DNA of 64,000 nt. Source: an uncultured Roseibium sp. (GTDB taxonomy: Bacteria > Pseudomonadota > Alphaproteobacteria > Rhizobiales > Stappiaceae). Each line of letters begins with the position of its first letter. Positions within the stretch are counted from its first letter, which is position 1. Under the pieces are notes generated by a model. That model worked only from the letters and a program-made list of their open reading frames with translations. It was not told the origin of the DNA and did not search any database. Where the stretch lies: NCBI RefSeq assembly GCF_963675985.1, contig NZ_OY780958.1:2542001-2606000 (forward strand). The letters are read 5' to 3'. Made by a program: the position numbers and the translations under genes. Shown here in pieces: positions 43,617 to 52,409 of this stretch.

Positions 43617-44624
43617 TTACTCCCCGCGCATCGTCTTGAGAACGATCTCCGCGTTCCGGCTCTTCACGATGTTGTCGGTAACCGGAAGGGTAATCGCACC
43701 GAAAGCGGCAGCTTCGTCGTCCGAAAGCTCGATGACGGTGTTGTCACCGGCCGACTTCAGGGACTCGATCACCTGCAGCGCCTTGGCATTCCAGCCGTCT
43801 TCGGCGCTCTTGGAGAGGCCCCGACCGCTGTTGTCCATGATCGCCTTCTGGTATTCCGGCGACAGGCTGTCGAAACGATCCTTGTTCATCACCAGATAGA
43901 AGGAAATGCGGCCAAGCGGGGCACCGAGCGTGTAGCTGTTGGCCACTTCGTCGAGCTTGAAGTCACCGACGGCGCTTGCACCGGTCACGATGCCGTCGAT
44001 CAGGCCTGTCTGCAGCGAGTTGTAGAGCTCGCCGGCCGGCATCTGGACGGGCGTTGCACCCAGTGCTTCGATGACGGCAGCAGCTGCCGCACCGGACACA
44101 CGGATCTTCAGGCCCTTGAGATCTTCCGGCTTGCGGATATCCCGGTCCTTCATGATGAAAATGTTCGGCTCGGACAACCACAGAGCCAGCGGCACGGTGC
44201 CAGGGAACTCCCGGTCCAGCAGACCGGCGTCATAGGCATTCCAGATCGCGTCATATCCGGTGCCACCCGGCTTCAGCACACCCGGCAGCTCGGAAATCAT
44301 GGTGTTGGGGAACTGGGACGACGTATAGCCTTCCAGGCCCCACGTGATGTCGGCAACACCCTGAACGGCACGGACGTATTGCTCCAGCGGACCCTTGCCG
44401 AGCGCACCGCCCGGATAGACATCGATGGTCAGGCCACCATTGGTATCGGCTTCCACGCCGTTTTTCAGCGGCTCTACCGTCGATTTTGTCAGGGTATGCG
44501 CGGGCGGCACCCAGTGCCCAAGCTTAAGGGTTTCAGCCTTTGCCGGCACGGCCGCGGCCATCAATGCCACGCCACCGGCGGCTGCAGCGCACATCAGAAT
44601 GCGGCGCAGGGATCGATTGAACAT
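43617..44624 (-). CDS. TRAP transporter substrate-binding protein, DctP type
   Basis: This 335-residue periplasmic binding protein has a signal peptide ending near residue 30 (AAVPAKA) and a mature start ETLKLGHWVPPAHTL. The block RDIRKPEDLKGLKIRVSG near residue 150 has the ligand-binding arginine. The ATG at 44624 has GGGAGG seven bases upstream; the open frame to 44651 is not needed. It heads its operon. The ligand is unknown, though an aromatic or tricarboxylic acid fits the neighbours. Confidence 0.9.
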   Translation of the reverse strand: MFNRSLRRILMCAAAAGGVALMAAAVPAKAETLKLGHWVPPAHTLTKSTVEPLKNGVEADTNGGLTIDVYPGGALGKGPLEQYVRAVQGVADITWGLEGYTSSQFPNTMISELPGVLKPGGTGYDAIWNAYDAGLLDREFPGTVPLALWLSEPNIFIMKDRDIRKPEDLKGLKIRVSGAAAAAVIEALGATPVQMPAGELYNSLQTGLIDGIVTGASAVGDFKLDEVANSYTLGAPLGRISFYLVMNKDRFDSLSPEYQKAIMDNSGRGLSKSAEDGWNAKALQVIESLKSAGDNTVIELSDDEAAAFGAITLPVTDNIVKSRNAEIVLKTMRGE

Positions 44625-45026
44625 TTTGTAACCTCCCGTTACGTCAGACACAAGGCCACCCTATCCGCAGATGACCTGGATAAGGAAAGCTTACGCCAAA
44701 AACAGGCGCATGACGAATTCGTTTTAAGTGGAGATCATAATCTATAGCTATTATTCAGAGATCCAAGCCGGATCTCCTACGCGCTCAAACGCGACGACAC
44801 CCACTTGAGGAGTCCTGCAAATATATCTCTTATATAATTGTTTTTATGTGTTTTTCTAAATTCCGAAACAAGGCGATCAATTCCGATCTCCGGAAGTCGG
44901 AAGAAAACCCACCAAAAGAAATAGCTTATTATGAAAGAAAGAAGGGTGCCGCAGATTTCTCTACAGCACCTGTTCTCATTTGACCGGGAGCCGGACCGAG
45001 GCCCGGCTCCCAAATGCGGGTAAGAC
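44625..45026. other. Intergenic region between the TRAP operon promoter and the ligM 3' end
   Basis: This 402-base, AT-rich stretch holds two hairpins. GAGATCC-AAGCC-GGATCTC at 44758-44776 lies near the TRAP promoter. GGGAGCCGG-N8-CCGGCTCCC at 44986-45011 lies directly after ligM and is a likely ligM 3' hairpin, though it has no U tract. No credible gene is seen. Confidence 0.5.
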
Positions 45027-46436
45027 TTACTTGCTGCCTTTGGTCCGCCAGCTGTCGGCGTAGTTCTCGCGCGCTTCGCTGGCATAAGGCGTCGGAGCGA
45101 CACGCACGCGGATTTCCGCCTGCTTGTGCGGTTCCGTCGACGTCTTGCCGGTGGTTTCCGGCTCGCCCCAGATCATGGTCAGAACATCGCCTTCCTCAAC
45201 GCTGGCATCGACGACACCGAGGGACAACAGGCAGCGCTCATTGAACGAGTAACCGTTGAACATGGACATACCGACCATCTTGTCGCCGTGCATGACCATG
45301 TCCGCGCTGGTGGACGCGTAGTTCGGCTGCGGGAAGTCGATCCACTTGTAGGGCGTCCCCTGCTCGAAGCTGGAGGCGATGACCTTTAGCACATCTTCCC
45401 GGTTCCATTCGAAGGTGACCTTCTTGCGGTTGGTCTGCTCCTTCATCTTGGTCAGGGCCGCCTTGCCGATGAAGTCGTCCTTCTTCCAGCCGATGTAGAA
45501 GTCATAACCAAGCTCGAACGGGTTGACGTAGTAGTCCTCGATGTTGTCGGACACGAAGGACCCGCCGATGGCGCCGGCTGCTTCGTAGGAATCCGCACCA
45601 AGCCACTGACGGTATTCGGCCAGCATGCCGTCGCCGGTGTAGATGCCCGGCAGCGGCGACGGAATCCAGCCGGATTCCAGGGTGTTGGTCGAATAAGCCC
45701 GGCTGCCGCAAAGCACCAGATTGACACCGGCATCGCGCGCCGCCTGAAGGATCGTCGCGTGGATATACGCCTTATCCTCATAGGGGCCCCAGATTTCCAG
45801 ACCCGGTGCGCCGGACATGCCATGACGAAGGGCCTGAACCTTCTTGGAACCGACGTTGATCCAGTCGACGTGGAAGAACTTGATGTCCGGCACAGGACCG
45901 CCGTTCATCTTTTCGAAGATCTTCGGCGCGTCGGGACCCTGGATCTGATAGCGGTAATGGGTCCGCAGCACGCGTTCGCCGTCCGGACGGGAAGGCGAGC
46001 GGGGATCGTGCTTGATGCGGACATTCCACTTGCCGTAAGCGGCGCAGAACATCAGCCAGTTCGAGGTCGGCGCGCGGCCGACGAGAATGAACTTGTCTTC
46101 ACGCTCGCGGAAAATGATGTGATCGCCGATCACGTGTCCGTTCGGGGTCACCGGCACGAAGTGCTTGGCGCGATTGAGGTTGAAGTTTCCGAACGCGTTG
46201 ATGCCATGATAGGCGAGGAAAGCCTCGGCCTGAGGACCTTCGACAATCAGTTCATCCATGTGATGGGTCTGATCGAAAAGGACAGCCGACTCGCGCCAGG
46301 CCCGCTGCTCGTCACGCCAGTTGGTGAATTCGGGTGCCACGACCGGGTATACATACATCCCGATTTTCGAATTGCGCAGCAGGTTCACGGCACCGCCGCT
46401 TTGGGACAAAACGGCTTCCAAGCTGGATACAGACAT
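45027..46436 (-). CDS. ligM: Tetrahydrofolate-dependent aromatic O-demethylase (LigM/DesA type)
   Basis: This 469-residue member of the glycine-cleavage T-protein superfamily is close in length to sphingomonad LigM (about 471). It moves the methyl group of vanillate, 3-O-methylgallate or syringate to THF, giving 5-methyl-THF. The N-terminus has NSKIGMYVYPVVAPEFTNW with Y28 and Y30, matching the tyrosine pair of LigM, and LFDQTHHMDELIVEG follows. The C-terminal part includes LSLGVVDASVEEGDVLTMIWGEP. Whether vanillate or syringate is preferred cannot be read. It has its own promoter with an ATGTATACAT box 29 bases upstream. The methyl-THF product fits metF and purU in the same island. Confidence 0.88.
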   Translation of the reverse strand: MSVSSLEAVLSQSGGAVNLLRNSKIGMYVYPVVAPEFTNWRDEQRAWRESAVLFDQTHHMDELIVEGPQAEAFLAYHGINAFGNFNLNRAKHFVPVTPNGHVIGDHIIFREREDKFILVGRAPTSNWLMFCAAYGKWNVRIKHDPRSPSRPDGERVLRTHYRYQIQGPDAPKIFEKMNGGPVPDIKFFHVDWINVGSKKVQALRHGMSGAPGLEIWGPYEDKAYIHATILQAARDAGVNLVLCGSRAYSTNTLESGWIPSPLPGIYTGDGMLAEYRQWLGADSYEAAGAIGGSFVSDNIEDYYVNPFELGYDFYIGWKKDDFIGKAALTKMKEQTNRKKVTFEWNREDVLKVIASSFEQGTPYKWIDFPQPNYASTSADMVMHGDKMVGMSMFNGYSFNERCLLSLGVVDASVEEGDVLTMIWGEPETTGKTSTEPHKQAEIRVRVAPTPYASEARENYADSWRTKGSK

Positions 46437-46464
46437 TCTTCTTCCTCCCTGAGACAGAAACTAG

Positions 46465-46474
46465 ATGTATACAT
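46465..46474. promoter_or_regulatory. ATGTATACAT operator upstream of ligM
   Basis: A perfect 10-bp palindrome lies 29 bases upstream of the ligM start, between it and the gntR gene. It is identical to the vanA boxes. Confidence 0.65.
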
Positions 46475-46574
46475 TCCTTATCAAAATACGCGATAAATGC
46501 CAGAAAAATTTTCAGAATGTATGCTTTTCCGCTTCGAGTGGATTTCCAAAACCGATCTCAGCCTTCCCGAAAGG

Positions 46575-47306
46575 TCAGGTCTTGATAAGGGCCAGACTTG
46601 CCATCTGTTGAACCATTCCGGCCTTTTCCTTCATGACATATTCCAGGTCACGGCGGGCGGTGCGGGCGTGCTCGCGAGCCAGGGCCTCGGCCCGCGCCCC
46701 TTCCCGGTTCCTGATCGCCGAAATCATTTCACGGTGCTGGGCCTGGGCGAGTTCGAGCGAGCCCCGGCGGCTTTCCATCTGCATCTTGTCCGGCAGAAAG
46801 GCGGAGGGAGATGCGAAAGGCAGGCGAACAACCCGATCCAGTTCGCGCTGGATGAGCTTGCTGCCGGAGAGACCTGCGAGCGCTTCGTGAAATTCGGCGT
46901 TCAGCTTGGAATAACAGTCGAAATCGACATCGCCGTCAGCCTTGAAACAGCCATCGATCCCGTTGACGATCTCGGTGATCCGGGCCAGATCATCGGCCCC
47001 GACACCGCGCTCCGCGGCCAATCTTGCGACCGTGCCTTCAAGGACCCCGCGCAACTCGATGGCATCGATCACATCGTCCAGACCGAATTCCCGCACGACA
47101 AAGCCTGCGCTTTTCGCCCTCTCCAGAAGGCCTTCCTCCGCCAGCCTGGACATCGCTTCGCGGACCGGTGTCCGGGAAATATTCAGCATTTCGGCCAGGG
47201 GCACTTCGAACAATCGCTCCCCGCCCTTGAATTCCCCGCTCAGAATCCGTTGCCGAAGTTCCGTCAAGGCCCGGATTGTGTGGCTACTACCCCCTGTTTC
47301 CGCCAT
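46575..47306 (-). CDS. GntR family regulator with FCD domain
   Basis: This 243-residue regulator has the GntR winged helix at residues about 8-72 (FEVPLAEMLNISRTPVREAM) and an all-helical FCD ligand domain (about 85-215). The FCD domain has metal-type histidines in LNAEFHEAL and AQAQHREMISAI. It is the natural candidate to bind the ATGTATACAT boxes, since one near-copy lies 47 bases upstream of its own start and another in front of ligM just downstream. The ligand may be vanillate or a related acid. Confidence 0.87.
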   Translation of the reverse strand: MAETGGSSHTIRALTELRQRILSGEFKGGERLFEVPLAEMLNISRTPVREAMSRLAEEGLLERAKSAGFVVREFGLDDVIDAIELRGVLEGTVARLAAERGVGADDLARITEIVNGIDGCFKADGDVDFDCYSKLNAEFHEALAGLSGSKLIQRELDRVVRLPFASPSAFLPDKMQMESRRGSLELAQAQHREMISAIRNREGARAEALAREHARTARRDLEYVMKEKAGMVQQMASLALIKT

Positions 47307-47352
47307 TCCCTACTGCCACTCCCTTTTTCCCATGCTGATGACAATTCGCGTC

Positions 47353-47362
47353 AAGTATACAT
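47353..47362. promoter_or_regulatory. GntR-type operator (AAGTATACAT) upstream of gntR
   Basis: It matches the ATGTATACAT consensus at 9 of 10 positions and lies 47 bases upstream of the gntR start, suggesting autoregulation. Confidence 0.5.
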
Positions 47363-47474
47363 AACATGCAGCGCTTGGGTGAGATTAGTCTCAATTTCCA
47401 CGACCGGAGTTCGTTCGTTGAGGACTGAGGCCCGACACCGCCTCCCCTGATTTGAACGCAAACCGTCGTTTTGT

Positions 47475-47488
47475 TTGATAAATGTCAC
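47475..47488 (+). promoter_or_regulatory. FNR/FixK-like box TTGATAAATGTCAC
   Basis: It matches TTGAY-N4-RTCAA at 9 of 10 defined positions and is centred about 60 bases before the start at 47541. That would be near -41 of a promoter with a short leader. A similar box precedes the ATPase operon at 52460. Confidence 0.5.
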
Positions 47489-47540
47489 GGAGGGCTGGCA
47501 TTAGGTCCCTTAAGTTGACCAAACAGCACTGGAGGTTTTC

Positions 47541-47837
47541 ATGTCTGGACGCGGATTTGTTCTTGGGGCTGCTGCCGCTGCAGCCGGCCTGCTGCTCGTT
47601 CCGGGCGTTGCCGCCGCCGTGGCACGTGCCGGGCGGCCGGTCATGCGCGCAGCGATGAAGACCGGCGCCACCGCCTTCGACGAATTCCGCAAGGCCGGAG
47701 CAGAAGCCTACGAGCATTTCGAGGATATGGCGGCTGAAGTCCGTGCCGAGATGGGCGGAACGGACGAAGACACCGCTGCAGCGGAAGAGACCGTCCACTC
47801 GGCCGCCGATGCGGCGCCGGGGACGGAACGTGCCTGA
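47541..47837 (+). CDS. Small membrane-anchored protein (DUF5132-like)
   Basis: This 98-residue protein has one N-terminal hydrophobic segment (residues about 5-28, Ala/Gly/Leu rich) and a charged helical tail (FDEFRKAGAEAYEHFEDMAA). GGAGG precedes the ATG. It resembles the small DUF5132-like proteins found beside HMA/P-type ATPase genes; the match is by look only. It overlaps the next gene by 8 bases and may be a membrane partner of the ATPase encoded convergently at 49440. Confidence 0.7.
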   Translation: MSGRGFVLGAAAAAAGLLLVPGVAAAVARAGRPVMRAAMKTGATAFDEFRKAGAEAYEHFEDMAAEVRAEMGGTDEDTAAAEETVHSAADAAPGTERA

Positions 47838-48309
47838 GACGGCCTCCTCCCCCTTTCCCGTTTACATCGCCCACGCCACAGACGGACGGGCTCGGTTGCG
47901 CGCGGTCGGGAAACCCTCGGAAGACGCCTGGCATGCCGCGCTGGATGCCTTGGCCGTCGTGCCCGGCATTACCCGAACCCTCGCACGCCCCAATACGGGA
48001 AGCCTGATCATCGAGGCCGATCTGGCCGAAGAAGCTCTTCGCGCCCTTCTGGAGACCGCGGACTGCCTGAAACTCAAACAGAAACCGCCGGTCCCTCCCC
48101 TTGGCATGGCGTTGCAGCTCGGTGTCCTGCAGACCGACGAACAGGTCCGCAGACGCACCTTCGGACAACTCAACCTGCACACGGCTCTTGGCGCAATTCT
48201 TCTGGTTGCGGCGCTGGTCCAGTTAGGGCGCGGGCGCGTTTTCGGACCGACCGCAACGCTTCTGGTCAATGCGCTGGCGCTTCTGGAGACCGGGTCCAGG
48301 CCACGCTAG
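47830..48309 (+). CDS. HMA-like domain protein with C-terminal membrane segments
   Basis: This protein of about 159 residues has an N-terminal region (ATDGRARLRA...GITRTLARPNTGSLIIEAD) that mirrors the degenerate heavy-metal-associated domain at the N-terminus of the ATPase at 49440 (GRLRL...SANARSTTGSLIVTYD). Neither has a CxxC metal motif. C-terminal hydrophobic stretches (AILLVAALVQLGRG, ATLLVNALALL) suggest a membrane hairpin. The start is a GTG overlapping the preceding stop. It ends 1 base before the stop of the convergent MetK-like gene. Function is unknown; an accessory role to the ATPase is inferred. Confidence 0.75.
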   Translation: MPETASSPFPVYIAHATDGRARLRAVGKPSEDAWHAALDALAVVPGITRTLARPNTGSLIIEADLAEEALRALLETADCLKLKQKPPVPPLGMALQLGVLQTDEQVRRRTFGQLNLHTALGAILLVAALVQLGRGRVFGPTATLLVNALALLETGSRPR

Positions 48310-48310
48310 G

Positions 48311-49447
48311 CTAAAGTGCCACCGGCTTGTCCCAGGGAAGGCCCATGTCGCCCCTGCCGAAATGGCCATAACGGGAAAGCGCCCGATAGAACCCGTCTCC
48401 GGAAGACAACGGCAGGGTCCACAGCCCCAGTTGCTCGACGATTGCCCCGACCCGAAAATCACATTTCTCGGCAAGCAGCGCCGAAATTTCCGGTTCCGAT
48501 TTTACCGCGGTATCGAAACAGTCGATCTCGATGCTGGCCGGTCCCCGTTCCCCTGGAACGTAGGAAAGCTGCACCTCGCATTCACGGGCAAGACCAGCGG
48601 CGACGACACTGACGGCCGCCTGACGGGCGGCATAGGCGGCGATCCGGTCGATGCGTGACGGATCCTTGCCGCTCAAGGCCGATCCGCTCTGGCGGGCGTA
48701 GCCGCCGTAAAAATCACTGGCCGTCTTGCGCCCTGTCAGCCCCGCATGGGCTTTCGGACCACCCGCGCCTGCCACCTGATGAACCGAAAAGCGCATGTCC
48801 TTTGCCGGTTCCAGATCTCTTGCGGCCATGACCGGGTCGACAAGTCCAGCGCGGAGCTTCGCCGCCAGTTCGCCTTCGCCCGCGGCCTCCTCATTGCTTG
48901 TGAAAATGCCAAGCGCGATGCCGGTGATATCCATTGGTTTCCGGTTCGCGAACCGCACCGCGACCTGTGCCTGGGCGTCGGGCGCCAACCAAAAGGAGAA
49001 GCCGGCCTTTGCTGTCCGTTCCAGCTCCAGACAAATGTCTCGGGCACAGATGACCGGCAACGGCATACGCTCCGGTGTCTGGTCGCAGGCAAAACCGAAG
49101 GCCGTCGTCATCCGGGTGGCGACAGCATCCGCAGCCTCAATCGGGCCTACCAGTTCCGGCGTTTCAACCAGATCCAGAATCACCGTCGTCGGTGCTTCTC
49201 CCTCCGGCTGGGCATACCCTTCTTCCGCCAGGACCCGCCGTGCGACATTTGCCGGATCGAAGGTCAACGGCGCCCCGTGGCGCACGGACAGAAACACCAC
49301 GCCGCTCGCAAGCGCGCATTCTGCGACGCACCCGACGGCAGGGCTGCTTGTCAGACAGGCATCGACAATCGCATCGCTGATCTGGTCTGACAGCTTGTCC
49401 GGATGGGCGGCGGTGACCGCCTCCGACATCAAAACGAAATCACGCAT
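48311..49447 (-). CDS. Atypical S-adenosylmethionine synthetase (MetK) homologue
   Basis: This 378-residue protein is clearly MetK-related (AHPDKLSDQISDAIVDA at the N-terminus, SGKDPSRIDRIAAYAARQA, and YGHFGRGDMGLPWDK at the C-terminus). It departs from normal MetK at key sites. The GAGDQG loop is replaced by AVATRM, the lysine of PDAKSQV is glutamine (PDAQAQV), and the aspartate of GDCGLTGRK is missing (AHAGLTGRK). It is therefore probably not a housekeeping SAM synthetase. It overlaps the ATPase stop by 8 bases, so the two are coupled. Whether it is an altered enzyme or a nucleotide-sensing pseudoenzyme is open. Confidence 0.8.
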   Translation of the reverse strand: MRDFVLMSEAVTAAHPDKLSDQISDAIVDACLTSSPAVGCVAECALASGVVFLSVRHGAPLTFDPANVARRVLAEEGYAQPEGEAPTTVILDLVETPELVGPIEAADAVATRMTTAFGFACDQTPERMPLPVICARDICLELERTAKAGFSFWLAPDAQAQVAVRFANRKPMDITGIALGIFTSNEEAAGEGELAAKLRAGLVDPVMAARDLEPAKDMRFSVHQVAGAGGPKAHAGLTGRKTASDFYGGYARQSGSALSGKDPSRIDRIAAYAARQAAVSVVAAGLARECEVQLSYVPGERGPASIEIDCFDTAVKSEPEISALLAEKCDFRVGAIVEQLGLWTLPLSSGDGFYRALSRYGHFGRGDMGLPWDKPVAL

Positions 49448-52409
49448 TTGGCGGGTCCTCCGGATCCAGATGCAATTGAATGCTGCGACGCGCGAGCACG
49501 GTTGCCAGTGGAATGGCCGCAGCCCCGAGCGAGAAGGCCATGTCCGACGCCCGCAGGGGCGCAATGCCGAGCAGACGACGCAGGAAGGGTACGAAGAAGG
49601 GTAAGACACCCAGCGCCGAGGATCCAAGCAGCGCCAGGTCCAGCGTCCGGTTCTCCAGCATTTTTTCGGGATGCAGCTTCTTCGGATCGGTCCGTTGGCA
49701 GACGAGTGTATAAAGCAGTTGCGCCTGGGACAGGGTCAGGAAGGTCATACCACGGGTTTCCGGGCCCGGACCGTAGCGGGTCAATCCGACCAGATGGGAC
49801 AGGAGGGCGGAAACCGCGATAACCCCACTGTCCTGCGCCATGCGGGCGAAATCGCGTTCCGGCACGATATGCTCGTTCGCGCCTCGCGGCGGCCGGTCCA
49901 TCACGTCCGGATCCGGATCGGCGAGAGCGAGGCCGAGACCGGGAAACACGTCTGTGACCAGATTGATCCACAAGAGCTCCATCGGGGTTTCCAGTTCTCC
50001 GGGCCCATGCAGGGCCTCCAGGATCGAAACCGCGATTTCCGACATGTTGGTGGTTACCAGATATTCCAGGGAGCGGCGGATGTTCCGATAAATGGCCCTG
50101 CCTTGCGCGATCGCCTCGACAAGGGTTTCCAGATTGTCGTCGCGAATGACGACATTGGCGACATCCCGGGCGAGCTCGGTCCCGCTCTCGCCCATGGCGA
50201 TGCCGATATTCGCCGCCGCCAGCGCAGGGGCGTCATTCACCCCGTCTCCGGTCATGGCCACGACCCGGCCGCTCGCCTGAAGCGCCTTGACGATGGCGAG
50301 TTTCTGATGACTGGCAACGCGGGCAAACACATGCGTGTCCTGGGCAAGGCCTGCCAGCAGTTCCGGCGACAGATCGGCAATCGACGTCGAATCGATCACC
50401 CGAAGCGCGCCGCCGCCGGTCAATTCGACCTCATTCGCCACTGCCGCGGCCGTTGCGGCCTGATCGCCGGTGATCAGCACAGGCCGGATTCCCGCGCGAC
50501 GGATTTTCCGGATCAGTGCCTTCGCCCCTGGCCGCACAGGATCGACCATGGCCAGCATGCCGACGAACTCCAAACCTTGCGGGTCCGCATCCGGACTATC
50601 GGTATATCCCCGCGCGAAGGCGAGAACGCGGGCCGGACGGGCGGCGAGGCGTTCGTTGAGTTCGATGATCCGCTTTTTGTCCGAGGCCTCCAGCGGCACC
50701 GAGCCTTCGTCCGTCACAAGCCGGTTGCACCGATTCAGGACCTCCTCAGGGGATCCTTTCAAGGTCAGAAACAGACGGTCATCGCTCGCGTCCTCATGAA
50801 GCGTCGCCATCCAGGGCCGGCCGGGCTTGCGTTCGATCGTCGCTTTTCTCGGATAGTGCTGCCGCAATTGGCAGGCGTCGAGACCTTGCGAAAGCGCAAA
50901 GCCCAGAATGGCATGTTCCGTCTGGGACGAGCCGTTCGCAGCCCCGTCCTCGACCGAAGCGTCGTTGTTGAGCACAGCCAGCGCAGCGAGCGCGCCAAGT
51001 TCCGCTTTACGGTCGAGAGGCACTTCCTCGCGTCCAGCAACCGCGGTTACCACTTCCATCCGGTTCTGGGTGAGCGTACCGGTCTTGTCGAGGCACAGCA
51101 CCTGCAGGGCGCCCATGCTTTCCACCGCGCTCAACTGGCGGATCAGGATTCCCCTGCGCTGCATCCGGCCCAGGCCCAGGGACAGGGTCGTCGTTGCCAC
51201 CATGGGCAGGCCTTCGGGAACGGCGGCGACCGCGAGCGCCAGCGCATCCTTCAGGATCATCGACGCGGAGTAGCCGCGCAGGATCCCGACGCCCGCAAAG
51301 ACGCCGCAGGCGGCGAGGCTGGCGATCGCGAGCTTGCTGCCGAGCCGGTCGAGTTCGGCTTCCACCGGCGCCTGGGGTCGGGTCGCTGTGGACGACAGGC
51401 GCTGCAGGCGTGCCGCTTCCGTGTCACCGGCGGTCGCAACCACGACCGCCCTCCCCCGGCCTTCGGCCACAATGGTTCCGGCATAGAGCATCGTCGACCG
51501 GTCGCCGATCGGCGTATCGCGCACAAGCCGGTCCATGTCGGACTTGGCCACAGGCATGCTCTCACCGGTCAGGGCGGATTCGTCCACCATGAGGCCATCG
51601 ACCGAAAGAAGCCTGGCATCGGCAGGCACAAGGCTTCCCGCGGAGACCAGAACCACATCGCCGGACACAAGCCGGTTGGATGGCAGGTTCAGAACCGCGC
51701 CGTTGCGCAGGACACGGACGGGATGATCGCTCTGTCCTGTCAGCGCATGGATCCTGCGCTCCGCCTGCCCCTCGGTCACGTAACCCAGCACGCCGTTGAG
51801 CGCGACAACGGACAGCGTGGCAACCGCATCGGCCACGCCTCCGGTTGCAAATGAAACAGCAGCCGATCCGACGAGCATCATCACCGGCAGGCCTTCGAAC
51901 TGCTTGGCAAAGAGCGCTAGATTGGACGGGCCCGCTTCATGTGGCAGAACATTCGGACCGAACCGTTTCAGCCGGTCCGCCGCCTCGCTGCTGTCGAGAC
52001 CGGCGTTCTCGTCGGTCCCAAGGGTTCCGATCACCTCGCCGGCGGTGCGGCAATGCCACTCGGTCGCTTGGCGCTGCGGCGTGCGCACCAGCTTCTCCCG
52101 GCCATTTCTCCCCGTCCGTCGTTCTCTTGGCGAGGATGCCGCAGTGTTGGGTGCGGGCTTGTCGACCAGGTTCAGAAGATCGGAGATCTGTTTGCGGATT
52201 TCGTCCGCTGCAATCTTTTGATCGTAGGTGACAATCAGGCTGCCGGTGGTGCTGCGTGCGTTGGCGCTCCTGATTCCGGCGAGGCTAAGGACATGTGTCA
52301 CCAGATTTTTTGCCCGCTCCGGTCTGTTCTGAATCCGGGGAACCTTCAGGCGTAGACGGCCCGGCACGGCAGAGTGAACGATTTCCGGCATCATGGTATC
52401 AGGCGTCAC
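49440..52409 (-). CDS. Cation-transporting P-type ATPase (P2-like) with degenerate N-terminal HMA domain
   Basis: This ATPase of about 989 residues has an N-terminal HMA-like domain without CxxC (VPGRLRLKVPRI...TTGSLIVTYD), then a full pump. Pump motifs are LTGESMPV (actuator), PEGLPMVATTTLSLGLGRM (membrane segment 4, P2 type), DKTGTLTQNRME (phosphorylation aspartate), MTGDGVNDAPAL (hinge) and LWINLVTDVFPGLGLAL. This resembles Ca2+-type pumps and mycobacterial CtpI/CtpF-like proteins; the ion is not certain. I prefer the GTG at 52409 (AAGGA upstream) to the TTG at 52466, which would overlap an FNR-like box. Confidence 0.88.
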   Translation of the reverse strand: MTPDTMMPEIVHSAVPGRLRLKVPRIQNRPERAKNLVTHVLSLAGIRSANARSTTGSLIVTYDQKIAADEIRKQISDLLNLVDKPAPNTAASSPRERRTGRNGREKLVRTPQRQATEWHCRTAGEVIGTLGTDENAGLDSSEAADRLKRFGPNVLPHEAGPSNLALFAKQFEGLPVMMLVGSAAVSFATGGVADAVATLSVVALNGVLGYVTEGQAERRIHALTGQSDHPVRVLRNGAVLNLPSNRLVSGDVVLVSAGSLVPADARLLSVDGLMVDESALTGESMPVAKSDMDRLVRDTPIGDRSTMLYAGTIVAEGRGRAVVVATAGDTEAARLQRLSSTATRPQAPVEAELDRLGSKLAIASLAACGVFAGVGILRGYSASMILKDALALAVAAVPEGLPMVATTTLSLGLGRMQRRGILIRQLSAVESMGALQVLCLDKTGTLTQNRMEVVTAVAGREEVPLDRKAELGALAALAVLNNDASVEDGAANGSSQTEHAILGFALSQGLDACQLRQHYPRKATIERKPGRPWMATLHEDASDDRLFLTLKGSPEEVLNRCNRLVTDEGSVPLEASDKKRIIELNERLAARPARVLAFARGYTDSPDADPQGLEFVGMLAMVDPVRPGAKALIRKIRRAGIRPVLITGDQAATAAAVANEVELTGGGALRVIDSTSIADLSPELLAGLAQDTHVFARVASHQKLAIVKALQASGRVVAMTGDGVNDAPALAAANIGIAMGESGTELARDVANVVIRDDNLETLVEAIAQGRAIYRNIRRSLEYLVTTNMSEIAVSILEALHGPGELETPMELLWINLVTDVFPGLGLALADPDPDVMDRPPRGANEHIVPERDFARMAQDSGVIAVSALLSHLVGLTRYGPGPETRGMTFLTLSQAQLLYTLVCQRTDPKKLHPEKMLENRTLDLALLGSSALGVLPFFVPFLRRLLGIAPLRASDMAFSLGAAAIPLATVLARRSIQLHLDPEDPPNA

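Noticed and set aside
44777..45103. 108-codon minus-strand open frame before the ligM stop
   Set aside because: It lies in AT-rich intergenic DNA and runs into the ligM 3' end, with no ribosome site or motif.
46345..46354. GGGTATACAT match inside ligM
   Set aside because: It encodes the conserved YVYP active-site segment of LigM, which explains the sequence.
49671..51854. 727-codon plus-strand open frame
   Set aside because: It is antisense to the P-type ATPase; composition is Arg/Gly/His-rich shadow sequence.
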